Assembly: GCF_024323335.1 (NCBI RefSeq) | Contig: NC_066581.1 | Coordinates: forward strand, 225,572,539-225,636,538 | Source: Lathyrus oleraceus | Lineage: Eukaryota > Streptophyta > Magnoliopsida > Fabales > Fabaceae | DNA: 64,000 nt | Reading direction: 5' to 3' | Program-made: the position numbers and the translations under genes | Notes under the pieces: generated by a model | What the model saw: the letters and a program-made list of their open reading frames with translations, nothing else | Database searches by the model: none | What the model was told of the DNA's origin: nothing | Shown: positions 34,101 to 46,742 of the stretch, one piece after another | Position numbering within the stretch: the stretch's first letter is position 1 | Layout of the letters: each line of letters begins with the position of its first letter

Positions 34101-34300
34101 TCACCTTCGAGTTGCTTCAAATTTACTTGATCTTGATCTGGATTTGCTTGCTTTATCTTCCTCTTGCTTGCTGAAGCCAATTGAGATGAAAAGGGAAGTG
34201 AATTTTTGGAGTTTGAACTTCCAAACAGAAGATGAAGTTCAAGCTCGATTTCAAAAGAAATCTTCAGAAATTATATGGAATGGAGGGTTTGGATTGGTCT
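31128..34300 (-). mobile_element. 3' LTR of Ogre F, R-U5 portion
   Basis: Aligns along its length with the 5' LTR (52666 to about 55790): TGT(A/G)GCGGTAAATTC at the outer edge and blocks such as CCTAGGTACTCCTAGGGAGC. It carries a CCACCGGAGC/GCTCCGGTGG hairpin at 33790-33813. A segment near 33575-33655 is present here but deleted in the 5' LTR. Non-coding; interrupted at 34300 by the solo LTR and continued at 39006. Confidence 0.95.
34296..34300. repeat. Left TSD of the solo LTR (GGTCT)
   Basis: GGTCT before TGTAGCGGTAAA at 34301 is repeated at 39001-39005, after the LTR end at 39000. Confidence 0.93.
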
Positions 34301-37300
34301 TGTAGCGGTAAATTCATGACCATCAAGCAATGGATAAGCTAGACGTTAATAAAACCAGAGTCGCCGCCGCGCTTTTATTGTTCCCAAGGGAAAAGGGAAA
34401 AGTACGAACAAAACCCAAAAGTAAGAAGTTTTCAAATCAAAACTAATAAAATGCCAGAGATTACAGGTAAGGGGGTTGGTTACACAGAGGGAAGGTGTTA
34501 GCAACCAAAGTGTCCTAGGTACTCCTAGGGAGCCCTTTTTTGTGTGCATATGTGTTTTTGGAAAAAATGATGTTTGCAATAAAATAGAGTGGAAGGATGA
34601 GAAAAGAACTCATTAATTATATTTTTGTGTTTGATAAGACCTTTGAACTTGTGCCTACGTAGCAACATAAAAATGAGGGATCAAAACCTCGTAGTTCGTG
34701 GTATCAATTTCAAAGTGAGTGCATTGCTTTTAACAAAATTTTAAGTTGAACAAAGGCACCAAAGGCCTAAAATGGTTTGAATGAGTGTTAGTTCTTTTTT
34801 GTCTTTTGGAAATTTTAAGTCAAGTATAGTTAAGTTTATTTAAGAAAAGAAGTTTGAAAATGCAATGGCATAAGGCCAAAGTTTCTAATTTGCAATATGG
34901 TCTAAGTTTAGAAAACAAGCACAAGCAAAGAAGATTTAAAAAAAGGGAGAGATTTTGAAATTAAAGAAATGGGGAGGAGATGAAGAGACTAATCCTAAGC
35001 ATAAATTTAAAAGTTGAGAGTTGAAAAGATCTGACCAATGGGCTGCAATCCAATAGACAAGAATTTCATATAGAAACCCAAATTTCCCTTGGACTTTAGA
35101 ATCAAGCAACAATCAATGTAAAAATAGCAAGTTGGAGAGCAAGACATCAAATAAAGATAGCCACATCCAAGTTTAGCAACCCCATGATCTTCTTCAAAAA
35201 TTGCCCATATATCATATGACTTCGAAAGATGGCATTAGACATAGGTTCAAGATAACAGCTTCACAATGATCATGTTACAGATGAACTCAAATGGATCTTC
35301 AATTTTGTACCAGATGAAAGTTCACTTCATAAGTACTTGGTTTCATGAAATTTGGCATTGGTCAAGTCCTTTGCATAGGGAGTGTTTCCTAAATTCTAAG
35401 TTCAATAGTCTCATATCAAACCAACAATCCACACAAAGTGTTTTTTTAGGGTTTTTGTTTTTATTAGGTACATTAAGGTCAAAAGACCACACAAACGCAC
35501 AAGTATATAAAAACACAATATATCACAAAATATGGCCCAAATGGGCAAAGTGAAAATGCCTTTAAAGTAAACAACTTGAATGGTATGAATAATGGCAAAT
35601 GGATAAAGCTTAAAAATTAAAGTGCATTAAAAGTAAATAACTTGAAATTAAATGTTAATTGTTAGTTGATTAGAAGTTAGTATTGTTTTTGCTTTGTTTT
35701 TGTTTAAGTCATTCTTTGGAGAACACTCAACCCACTTATCACAAGCATGGATCCTTGAACCAAGACATCTTCCAAAGGAAGGAAAAAAAGCCAAGTTTTC
35801 ACACAATACCATGAAAGAGGGAAGACTTACAATCTCACTAACTAGAAAGTTATGCCTTTTGTGTCACAAATTTAGCGTTATGTTAAGCAATCATAATTGG
35901 ACTTATGTAGAAGTGACAACTATTTAAGGTCGAGCAATGAAATTTTGGTGCTAATACATGTTAGAGACATAGTATGATAAACTATGCTCATGAAACATGC
36001 CACACACAAAAAGAATACGCAAAATGGGGGACCTAATCTCATACATACTTATGTTGATTTTGCAATCAACTAGCCTTAGGATATAAAGGTATCATAGGTC
36101 CATGACATGAATGGATAAAGAAGGGGAATGAGATGAAGAGGGAGGGGGAATGGATTCAACACAAATTGGTCAATGGAGGATATTTACCAAATTAAGATCA
36201 TTCATTCATTTTGGGAGATGGAATGTACATTCCATTAATCCCCTAAATCTAATGATTTTAACCCAGCAAAGTCAAATCAACCTTGCCAAGGCCCAACAAC
36301 ACAAGTCAAACTCACAAAGTCAATTAAAATGGCTCTACACAATTTATTTGGCATTTAAACAATTAAAAATAATAAAAATATGCATTAAATTAAATTATGG
36401 TTGGTCAATTTCCTAAAACCTCATCAAAACACCAAAGAAATGACCATGAGATTTATCATAGGTCAAACAAGGTCAAAGGACCTTGGAGAAAAAATTTCAT
36501 AATTTTTGGAACCTTAAAAGTATTTTTAAACAATTAAAAATATTCATCAAATCAATTAAATCATGAAAAATATTAATAATGATCCAAAAAATAATTTTAA
36601 TTCAGAAAATGAAAGAGGATTTTATTTAAATTTTTTTGGTGAAACTCTCATATTTTTTTTATCAATATTAAATTTAATATGAATTAATGAAAATAAAATA
36701 AATAAAATGAAAATCAATTAATCAGAAAAAACGTGGACCACTTGATCTTCCTCATTAATTGAGGTGGCAGATCAAGTGGACCAAAACACACGTTCCATCA
36801 TACACTCGAGTCAGCGCATCACACCAATGATATTTAAAAGGAACGCTCGTGATTAAAGCAAAATGACTTGATCCTATGGCTCAAAATCTATCCAGCTCAT
36901 CCCCGGAGCAAAGCACCGATCGTCTTCTCAGGCGACCTTGACCGTACTGGTCCTCTCATCGCCATCACAAAAATGAAAAAGAAAAACATGATTTTAAAGT
37001 AAAAATGGCACTGATCACGAATCTGGCCTCAATTCATCCTAACTCCAAGTATATTGAGAGATACATGAAGTTGAAATTTGAGGTACATGAACTGAGTTGC
37101 TTTGATTTGGCCTTAAAGCAACTTAATTTTCTTGCCTACATTGGTAGGACTTCAGACAACCAAGGATCCAAGAGAATTGATGATAATTGAGAGAGAATCG
37201 AATAAAATATTTTTTTTGGAAAATACCTTCAATGTTGTGCAGAACTTGATCTCTCTTGCTTTGATTCTTGTTTGATCTTACTTAGGAAGCTTGCATAAGT

Positions 37301-39000
37301 GGCTTAGGATTGAAACAAAGCTTTGGATCCCTGGAGTTTTGAATCTCTAAACAGTGAGATTCAAACTCAATTTTCAAAAGAAAATTCTCAGGTTTTCCTT
37401 TCAAATGTGAGGGTTAGAGGTCTTGGATCAAAGCTGGCGCGCAAGGGTCCCTAATTCTGATGCAAGGGACTCTTATTTATAGCTAAAGCAAGTGATATTT
37501 GCACCTTCAAAGTTGTTTCCAAATTTGGCAATTGAGTGATGCATGTTTGCATGGGCGTGTACAGGCCCACGAAGCTACTCAATTAAGTCCATAATCACAT
37601 GTAATTGAGTCTGAAAGTGGATTGCAATTCAAGGCAAAAGTGTGCAGCTGTTTGAAGTTGATCTTTGCCAAATTATGACATCATGTTCAAGCCATGCGCA
37701 GACCACTCAAACCTTGCCCAAAATGGATGAATTTGGACTCTTTGGAAAGGTTAGATCAAGAGAAATAAATCTCATGTTGAACACTTTTACATTTGAAGAT
37801 CGTATCATGATGAATTTTGAGGTGGAAGTTTGGAAATTTTAACATGTCAAAAAAATTTCTAAGTCTTATGCCATATGTTCACTTATTCCACCTTGGATAA
37901 CCTTTTGTGTGAGCTTCAAATTAGAAACATGTTTTACCAAAGTTGTAGATCCTTCAAAATCCTTCAAAATGGTTACCAATTTGACCTCATTTGGATTTAA
38001 GATGAATGAGTTATTCATTTTTGAAGTTGAGGAAAATCACTTGTTCAATGGCATTGGTCCAAAATGACCTATAATGTATCCTTATATGACATGCTCATAA
38101 AAGTTGAATTACCTATTCCTCCAAACATCAAAGTTGAAGTACATACCTTGAATTTGATTTTTAAACTTGTAAATCTTTCATCTCATAAAAATTGAGCAAG
38201 TTATGGCCTTGGGAAGTTGACTTCCAAATTAGGGTTTAGACAAAACGACCTATAATCTTTCAACATAAAAAATGACTTTCCAAGAAAAACTAACTCTAGA
38301 CCACAACATGAAAGTTGTTTGGAATGTCATTTAGAGTAACGTTTCTCTTGGAATAATTTTCATATGATGAAAATTATAGGAGATAGGGTCTAGGGGACCA
38401 CAGTTTTGTTCAGATGAACTCCTCTGGTCAACCACCATCAACCACCTTGCAAACTTGAAATTCTCTTGATTTTTGGGACTCATAGGAGATCATATATGCA
38501 TAATATGACGAAATTTGAAGTGTCCCTTGAAATATTTGATCAATTGTTAAAGAAGCTTGTTGAAGAAGTTACACAAGATACCCAGATGAACTAGGGTTTC
38601 CAAGGCAAACCAATTCCAAACCCTGGAATAATTCTTGATCAAAATAACATGAAAAGATCATGGGGACTCATATATGATGCCTAGAGCCACTGTGGATCAT
38701 TTCTTGGTTGAGCTCTTAGCAATGAGGGTCTTAAACCCTAGATGTGTGCTTGATAGATCAAAGGTGATCAAGTTCCCTACCTACAAAAGAGTTAGACAAA
38801 TGCAAAGACATATTTTTGGTATTTTAGTTAGTAAAGATGATAAAATACAACGTATTATACCATCTCAAAGTGCTTGGTGATCTCTCCCAATACAAACCCA
38901 ATGAATGAAGGGGTAAGGAGGATGCCAAGGTATGATCCCAATGCTAATGCATATAATGAGATAGCATGAGGGATCGTAGGGTCAAAATTGGGGTATTACA
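34301..39000 (-). mobile_element. Solo LTR of a related Ogre, 4.7 kb
   Basis: A whole LTR (TGTAGCGG at the left edge, GGGGTATTACA at the right edge on the plus strand) flanked by GGTCT duplications, with no internal region. It was left by recombination between the two LTRs of a full element. It aligns with F's LTRs but is clearly more different from them than they are from each other, so it is another subfamily. The TATA box is conserved at about 37471-37482 (minus strand). It sits within F's 3' LTR near the U3/R border. No coding capacity. Confidence 0.95.
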
Positions 39001-39005
39001 GGTCT

Positions 39006-40578
39006 GGAAAAGCTTGGGAAAGGTATTGATGGAGTTCTTATCACATTGCACTCCTATTTATAGCCAATGCAATTGATTTCCACACACTTTCTTTCAAATG
39101 TTCAAAAATAGCAAGTTTCTTCATGAGCTAGCATGGGTGTGCACAAAGCCCAAACAATCATTTGCAAAGTTCCAAAGTCATGCATAGGTCATGCTGAAAG
39201 TGTTGCACTAAGCCATGCAAAGTTGGAATGAGTTTGATCATGAAATTCTTCCAAATAGTACCACACATTGCACCCATGCGCAAGTCCTTCAATTTTGATC
39301 CAAATTAGATAATTTGGAACTTTTTGGAAAGGTGAGATCAAGGGGAACAACTTTCATGTTGAAAACTTTTATATTTGAAGCTTGGATCATGATAAATTTT
39401 GAGGTGGAAGTTTGGAAAATCAAACATATTTGAAAATTTTCTAAGTACCAAGTCAATTGTTCACTTCTTCCACCTTGAATAACTTTTGGTATGGACTTCA
39501 AATGGAAAACTTTTCTTCATCAAAGTTGTACCTATTTCAAACCTATTAAATTTGGACACAAATTTTACCTCATTTGGATTTGGCATGGAGGAGCTATGCA
39601 TTTTAGAAGTTGGGGAAAATCACTTGTTCAATGGCAGTGGTCCAAAGTGACCTATAATATTTCCTCTTGGCACATGCATTTTCAAGTTGAATTTGAACTT
39701 ACTTAAAACATAAAAGTTTAAATAGACATCTTGAATTATATCATGGAATTTTAATGGCTTTCATCTCATAAAAAATGAGTAAGTTATGGTCTTGGGAATT
39801 TGACCTCCTACCTAGGGCTCAGATAAAATGACATATATTCTTTCACCATTAAAAATGACTTTCTAAGCAAAATTAGATCTTGACTTAAACATTAAAGTTG
39901 TTTGTAATGTCATTTTGAGTAACTTTTCTCTTGGAATCATTTTCATATGACAAAAATTTTAGGAGATAGGGTCTAGGGAACCCCGGTTTTGACTAGTTGA
40001 CTTTCTCTGGTCAACCACCATGAACCATCTTGCTAGCTTGACATTATCTTGACTTTTGGGACTCATGGAGGATCATATATCCATAATATGATGTAATATG
40101 AAATATCCCTTTAAATATTTGATCAATTGGTGAAGAAACTTGTTGAGGAAGTCACACAAGATACCCAGATGAATTAGGGCTTCCAAGGCAAACAAGCTTC
40201 CAACTCTTGATGAATTCTTGATCAAAATGATATGTGAATACAATGGGGATCCAGATATGATATCTAGAGTCATTGTGAACCATCTCTTGATTAGTCTCCT
40301 TGCATTTATGGTCTCAAACGCTATATATGAGCTTGATTGAGCATAGGTGAGCATACACACTACCTACAAAACAACAAACTATGCATTGACATATTTTTGG
40401 TATTTTGGTTAGTAAACAATGAAAGATAAATTATGGTACAATCAACATGTGTTTGGTGACCTCTCCCAATACAATCCTAATGAATGAGGGATAAGGAGAA
40501 TGTTAAGGTGTGATCCCAATACCAATTCATATGATGAGATAGCATGAGGGATCTTAGGGTCAAAATTGGGGTCTTACA
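39006..40578 (-). mobile_element. 3' LTR of Ogre F, U3 portion
   Basis: Continuation of the split LTR. It aligns with 55790-57357. The minus-strand TATA box TATAAATAGGAG is at 39051-39062. It starts (minus strand) with TGTAAGACCCC at 40578. Confidence 0.95.
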
Positions 40579-40591
40579 GTTGCCCCTATTT
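40579..40591 (-). other. Polypurine tract of Ogre F
   Basis: On the minus strand AAATAGGGGCAAC lies directly before the 3' LTR start TGTAAGACC. Confidence 0.8.
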
Positions 40592-42870
40592 AAGGACATT
40601 CTAACTGAGGATGTGAAGGTTAAAATCTTCGTATCGACTTAGTAGAACGGACTTAAATAACAACATATAGAAACAAATTTTGGTCCCTAAGAGACCTCAT
40701 GATGCATATGATATGAAAATGCTAAAATAATCTTTGTGGGGAAAATATTTCCACAAAGGAAAAGAAATCCGGAGAGACTGAAAGTCCACAGGAGCATAAC
40801 TCATTTCGTAAGGAAAACTCACTGGGGAGACAGAGACTTTGGGGAATAAAAGTTGTGCGTAGGCCAGGCTATGACTTAAAAAATTATTGGAGACACGAGG
40901 GGAATTCCATGAAAATAAATCGATGGAAGGACTCGGTTGGGGATAAAGAAGAATCTACAGGGGAAACGGGTAGATCAGAACAAAACTGAAATACCCGAAC
41001 CAAACAAGGCAATGGCTATTTCACTAAGGAAATACGCACCTAAACTCAACTGGGGAAGAATGAACTTTAACGCAGGAGTACCAGAATTACACTATCTATT
41101 ACCGGTTACCGGCTAGGAAGATAACTTAATCTAACGGGGAGGCATATGTTACTGGTTAGGGTAAACATATCAAGGATGACTCGCTGAGGAAAAAGGAGGT
41201 GTATTCGTTACCGGTTACTGGGTAAGAATAGCCTATTGGGGAAATATCAAATAGGATTTACAACTATCAGTTATTGGGCAGAAGACTGCAAAGAGGAGAA
41301 AACCCGTCATCGGTTAGGATGAACATATCAAGGATTAACTCTCTGAGGAAAGAAATAGGGATTACAACTACCTTTTTACTGGGTAGAAAACCAAAAGGGG
41401 AGAATATCCGTCATCAGTTAGGATGAACATATCAAGGATAGACTGCCTGGGGAAACATGAAAACGAATCCGTTGAAGAAAATAAAGGAGGTAAATTACTC
41501 CTACCAGGTATCGGGTAAAAATAAAATACTCGTAAATCGAAAATAATATTACCTGTTACTGGGTAATAGACTTTCGGGGGACCAAAAATATCTGTCTAGG
41601 TAAGAGCCAGAAATAAACGATCAAACAAAGACTCGACCCGATGAGGATATAACTCAGGGGGAGTGGTTCCATCCAGATAATCAACTGAGGAGGAAACTGA
41701 AATAATAATCATCCACGAGGAAATAACTCAGTGGGGAGTGAGAAAGGTTAAATTCTTTCTACTTAAGGGGCTGACACTCTACAATTGAAGGAGGACAGAC
41801 ACACCAAATCTGCATGGAGAAACAATATCACCATAGCAGAGGATCAGAAAATAAGGAATCAAATGCAATAACATGCATAATGAACTATCTAATGTATGAA
41901 TGTGCATGTATATGATTGATGATTATGCTGACAAAATAATCACAAAGGATACAAATGTCACTGATTTGAATCATTGTTTACAACACTCGGCTAATCTCGA
42001 CAAGATGGAAACACCAACTGGAGAAACATGCTAGGGAATAGATGCAAATCAACTGGCTCTAAACACCTCAAACCTGGATGGCGATTGAGAGAGAAGATAT
42101 ACCGAGGACCTGAATTGTCAATTCTGCAGGGAATTTTAGTTCAATATCATATCAAATGAGACAACCTCGCAGGGGTCCAAATCAAATACTGCTCAAGAAT
42201 CAATACTACTGGGGATCAGAAATGAACTCTGTGTTGGGGACTTACAGGATATAAAACTCTGTGTTGGGTCCATGCAAACTGTTAAGGATGTGAGCCTACA
42301 ACTCAGCTGGGGAGGTGATTGCAAACTCAGCTGGGGAAACTGACTTGCCGTTGGGGAGGAAAATGCTACCAAACCAACCGCTTGGGGGAAACCAACAATA
42401 CTTCGCACTTTAGGACTTACCTGTTCTTAGATTGTTGTTGATATTCCTTACTGTAATCGATTGCTTTTTTTAAGTAATTGCTTTCATTATTATTTGAGAA
42501 AAATGATTTTTAATTATTAATTCAATTTCAAAATTATCATCACAAAATTCAATTTTATTTGGCTGAATAAATAAGAGGAGAAACAATTGGATAAAAGGCT
42601 CAACTTTATTTAATAGGATGACAGTCTGTAAATGACAAGACTCCATAGAGCTTTTACAAAAGTTGAAAAATGGTAATTTACATGGAAAAGGGCTACATTG
42701 AATACAATGATCACTAATCCTTCTACCAACTTCAATATTCGTTGCACTCTTGGCTTCGGTTGAGAGTGATGAATCAGAACCGACTGACTTGCTCAAAATT
42801 GCTCCAATGATCAGGACCAACTGAATGCAGTTACTTGCCATAATCCATATTTTTTGTATAGATTGCCCCC
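40592..42870 (-). repeat. Repeat-rich 3' UTR of Ogre F
   Basis: Non-coding. From about 41080 to 41600 an irregular repeat of 80-130 bases is seen on the plus strand: TTACCGGTTACTGGGTA-type phrases alternating with GATGAACATATCAAGGAT and CTGAGGAAA. Elsewhere short phrases such as ACTCAGCTGGGGA recur (42300-42345). Published work on pea Ogre describes a hypervariable 3' UTR with tandem subrepeats, which fits. The small ORF at 42470-42841 has no recognisable domain. Confidence 0.75.
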
Positions 42871-42879
42871 ATGTGGGGT

Positions 42880-43020
42880 ACTCAACCTATTAGGATAAAT
42901 TTTCTATTTCATGTCTCTAATTTTTTCCTAGATTGCCCTTTTGGGTTTTTAATCCACCGAGACGCTTATTTTTGCCTAAGCCGCCCTTTCGGGTTTTCAA
43001 CTTACCGAGTTGTTCTTTTA
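42880..43020 (-). repeat. Post-integrase repeat of Ogre F
   Basis: On the plus strand GATTGCCCTTTTGGGTTTTT, CACCGAGACGC, TTTTTGCCTAAG and CCGCCCTTTCGGGTTTTCAAC follow one another in about 60-base units. The inverse of these phrases is the block after element B's integrase at 10155-10375. Confidence 0.75.
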
Positions 43021-43023
43021 TTT

Positions 43024-46000
43024 TTAGGTGAAGTATTTCTTGACTGTATCAACATTCATAGGACGAGTGGACTTTTCACCATCCATAGTTGTAAGAATCA
43101 AAGCACCGCCTGAAAAGGCTCTCTTAACAACATATGGGCCCTCATAATTAGGAGTCCATTTGCCCCTAACATCAGGTTTAAAAGATAGAATCTTCTTGAG
43201 CACAAGGTCACCTTCTCGGAACATACGAGGTCTGACCTTCTTATCAAATGCCTTCTTCATTCTCTGTTGATACAACTGACCATGACACATAGCAGTCAAC
43301 CTCTTCTCTTCAATTAAATTCAGCTGATCATATCTGGTTTGGCACCATTCAGCTTATGTCAACTTGGCTTCCATCAAAACACGCAATGATGGGATCTCAA
43401 CGTCTACCAGGAGTACAACTTCCATACCATAAACAAGTGAGAAAGGGGTTGCCCCTGTTGAAGTGCGGACAGATGTAAGGTACCCATGCAAAGCGAATGG
43501 AAGCATCTCATGCCAATATTTATACGTCATAACCATCTTCTGGATGATCTTCTTGATGTTCTTATTTGCAGCTTCAACAACCCTATTCATCTTGGGTTTG
43601 TAGGGAGAAGAATTATGATGTGCAATCTTGAAGTCTTTGCGAAGAGCTTCCACCATATTGTTGTTCAAGTTAGATCCATTATCAGTAATGATCTTACTCG
43701 ACACACCATAACGGCATATAATCTGGTTCTTGATAAACTTTACAACAACTTGCTTAGTTACACTTGCATACGGTGCCGCTTCAACCCACTTTATGAAGTA
43801 ATCAATAGCCACTAGAATGAAACGATGTCCGTTCTAAGCTTTAGGCTCAATCATGCCAATCATATCAATTTCCCACATGGAGAAGGTCCATGGAGAGGAA
43901 ATGACATTCAATAGTGTAGGAGGAACATGAATTTTATCTGCATAAATTTGACACTTGTGGCATTTCTTCACAAACTTGCAACAATCATATTCCATTGTCA
44001 GCCAATAGTAACCTACTCTCAACATTTTCTTATCTATAGCATGTCCACTGGAATGAGTACCAAAGGAACCTTCATGGACTTCAGTCATCAATAAGTCTGC
44101 TTCGTGTCTATCCACGCATCTGAGCAAAACCATATCGAAGTTTCTCTTGTAAAACACATCACCATTCAGGTAGAAGTTGCCAGCTAATCTCCTCAAAGTC
44201 TTCTTATCTTTCAAAGATGCCCCAAGCGGGTAAATCTGACTTTGGAGAAAACACTTGATATCAAAATACCACGGCTTTTCATCTTTAGCTTCTTCAACAG
44301 CAAATACATGAGCTGGCCTATCAAGATGCGTCACAGTCAAATTAGGAACTTCATTTCAGAATTTCACCACAATCATGGAAGCCAACATTGCAAGAGCATT
44401 TGCCATCCGATTTTCATCTCGAGGGATGTGATGAAACTCAACCTTTGTAAAGAAAGTTGAAATCCTCCTCGTATAATCTCTATATGGTATCAAATTGGGT
44501 TGATTCGTCTCCCATTCACCTTTGATTTGATTCACAACCAAAGCTGAATCTCCATAGACGTCAAGATACTTGATTCTGAGATCGATGGCTTCTTCAAGCC
44601 CCATAATGCAAGCGTCATACTCAGTCATATTGTTTGTACATTTGAAAGTCAATCTAGCTGTAAACGGAAAATGAGTGCCTTGAGGAGTGATAATTACTGC
44701 CCCAATGCCATTACCATACTGATTAACAGCTCCATCAAATACCATACCCCAACGGGAACCAGGTCCTGGCCCTTCTTCAAGCAATGGTTCATCACAATCT
44801 TTCATTTTTAGGTACAAGATCTCTTCATCGGGAAAATCAAACTGCACTGACTGATAATCTTCAATTGATTGGTGAACCAAATGGTTAGCCAAGACACTAC
44901 ATTTGATAGATTTTTGAGATCGGTATTCAATATCATACTCAGATAACAACATCTGCCAACGGGCAATCCTCTCAGTTAAAGAAGGCTTCTAAAAAATGTA
45001 TTTGATTGGATCCATTTTAGATATCAATCAAGTAGTATGATTCAACATATACTGGCGTAGATGCTTAGCAGCCCAAGCCAATGCGCAACAGGTCTTTTCA
45101 AGCATAGAATACCGAGTCTCACAGTCGGTGAACTTCTTACTGAGGAAGTAAATTGCATACTCTTTCTTTCCAGTTTCATCTTGCTGACCAAGAACACAAC
45201 CCATACTTTCATCAAGCACAGTCAAATACATGATCAATGGTCTTCCTTCAACAGGTGGAGACAGAATTGGAGGCTCAAGCAGATACTCTTTGATACTATC
45301 AAAAGCTTTCTGGAAATCTTCGGTTCAATCACAAGACTAATCTTTCCGAAGAAGCTTGAGTATAGGCGTACATGTGGCAGTCATATGTGATATGAATCTT
45401 GAGATATAGTTCAAGTGGCCGAGAAAACCTCTAACTTGTTTCTCAGTTTTTGGTGCAGGCATTTCTTGTATTGCTTTGACCTTGGCATGATTAACTTCAA
45501 TACCCTTCTCACTGACAATAAATCCCAATAACTTACCAGAATGAACACCAAAAGTATACTTATTGGGATTCAAGCGGAGTTTGTACTTCCTCAAATGCTG
45601 GAATAACTTCAACAAATGCTTAACATGTTCTTCTTCATCACTTGATTTGGCAATCATATCATTAACATAAACTTCAATCTCTTTATGCATCATATCATGA
45701 AAAAGAGTGGTCATAGCTCTCTAGTATGTTGCATCAGCATTCTTTAAACTGAAAGGCATCACTTTATAACAGAATGTTCCCTAGGGTGTAATGAATATGG
45801 TCTTCTCCATATCTTCGGGTGCCATCTTGATTTGATTATAACCAGAAAAGTCGTCCATAAACGAAAAGACTTTGAATTTAGTTGTATTGTCTACCAACAT
45901 ATCAATGTGTGGCAGAGGAAAATCATCTTTCAGACTATCTTTGTTCAAATCTCTGTAATCAACACACGTGCAGACTTTTCCATCCTTCTTAGGAACAGGC

Positions 46001-46491
46001 ACAATATTGGCCACCCACTGCGGATACTCAGCGGTAACAAGAAAACCAGCATCAATCTGCTTCTGCACTTCTTCTTTGATCTTCACTGCCATATCAGGAT
46101 GAGTTCTCCTCAACTTCTGCTTGATTGGCGGGCATTCTGGCTTCAACGACAATCTATGCTCCACAATCTCAGAATCCAAACCAGGCATGTCTTGATAGGA
46201 CCAAGCAAACACATCTGAATATTCTCTAAGAAGATCAATCAACCCCTTCTTAGCTTCTGGACACAGTTGAGACCCAATCTTGACTTCCTTCACATCATCT
46301 TCGGAACCCAAGTTGACTAATTCAATCTGCTCTTCAAATGGATGAATGGCTTTTCCCTCGTGCTCAAGTAAACGAGACAATTCATCAGATATTTCTTCAT
46401 CATCGGTTTCTTGCTTAGCCTCAAACACAGGGAAATCGAAGTTTGGAGAGGGAGTAGGATCATTGTATTTAATGGGTTTGAGAACAAACAT
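43024..46491 (-). pseudogene. pol: Ogre F pol: RT, two RNase H domains, integrase; nine premature stops
   Basis: A single frame without any frameshift over about 1155 codons, ending at KKYFT. RT: VDYRDLNKDS, SFMDDFSGYNQIKM; the catalytic YVDD is mutated to YVND (about 45655-45672). RNase H 1 lies around 45237-44960. RNase H 2 (44820-44400) keeps VFDGAVN, NMTEYDA, YGDSALV, DENRMANAL. The integrase zinc domain ends in KCHKCQIY (about 43950); the core has IDMIG, ITDNGSN and VVEAANKN. Premature stops lie near 45781, 45721, 45337, 45326, 45028, 44989, 44356, 43834 and 43354. Most stand where relatives have Trp or Gln. Inactive. Confidence 0.93.
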
Positions 46492-46742
46492 GTATAATGA
46501 TTTGATATTTTGATTTTAGAGAAGTTAATTGCGACCAAATATTATGCAGATGGACAATTATTATTTATTTATGTTCTTTGTGATTACCATTTTTCATAAA
46601 AGTAAAAAAAGTAAAAATAAAATATCATAGATGTGGATGAATAAAATTGTATTTTATTGATGATAATTGAAATGCCTAACAATGTTCACTTCCCCCTTAG
46701 ACATAGGAGAATGATTTTTAAAAATGAAAAACAAATTACTTA
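46492..46742 (-). other. Probable pro-RT intron of Ogre F
   Basis: The minus-strand donor TCTAA|GTAATTTG near 46742 corresponds to the donor in elements A and B, and the reading frame changes between pro and RT here. A clear AG acceptor next to the RT frame is not visible; the likely place reads TACATG near 46487 and may be mutated. Confidence 0.55.

Noticed and set aside
34301..39000. Separate gene content in the 34.3-39.0 kb stretch
   Set aside because: The whole stretch aligns with Ogre LTRs and is bounded by TSDs. ORFs up to 95 codons are chance.
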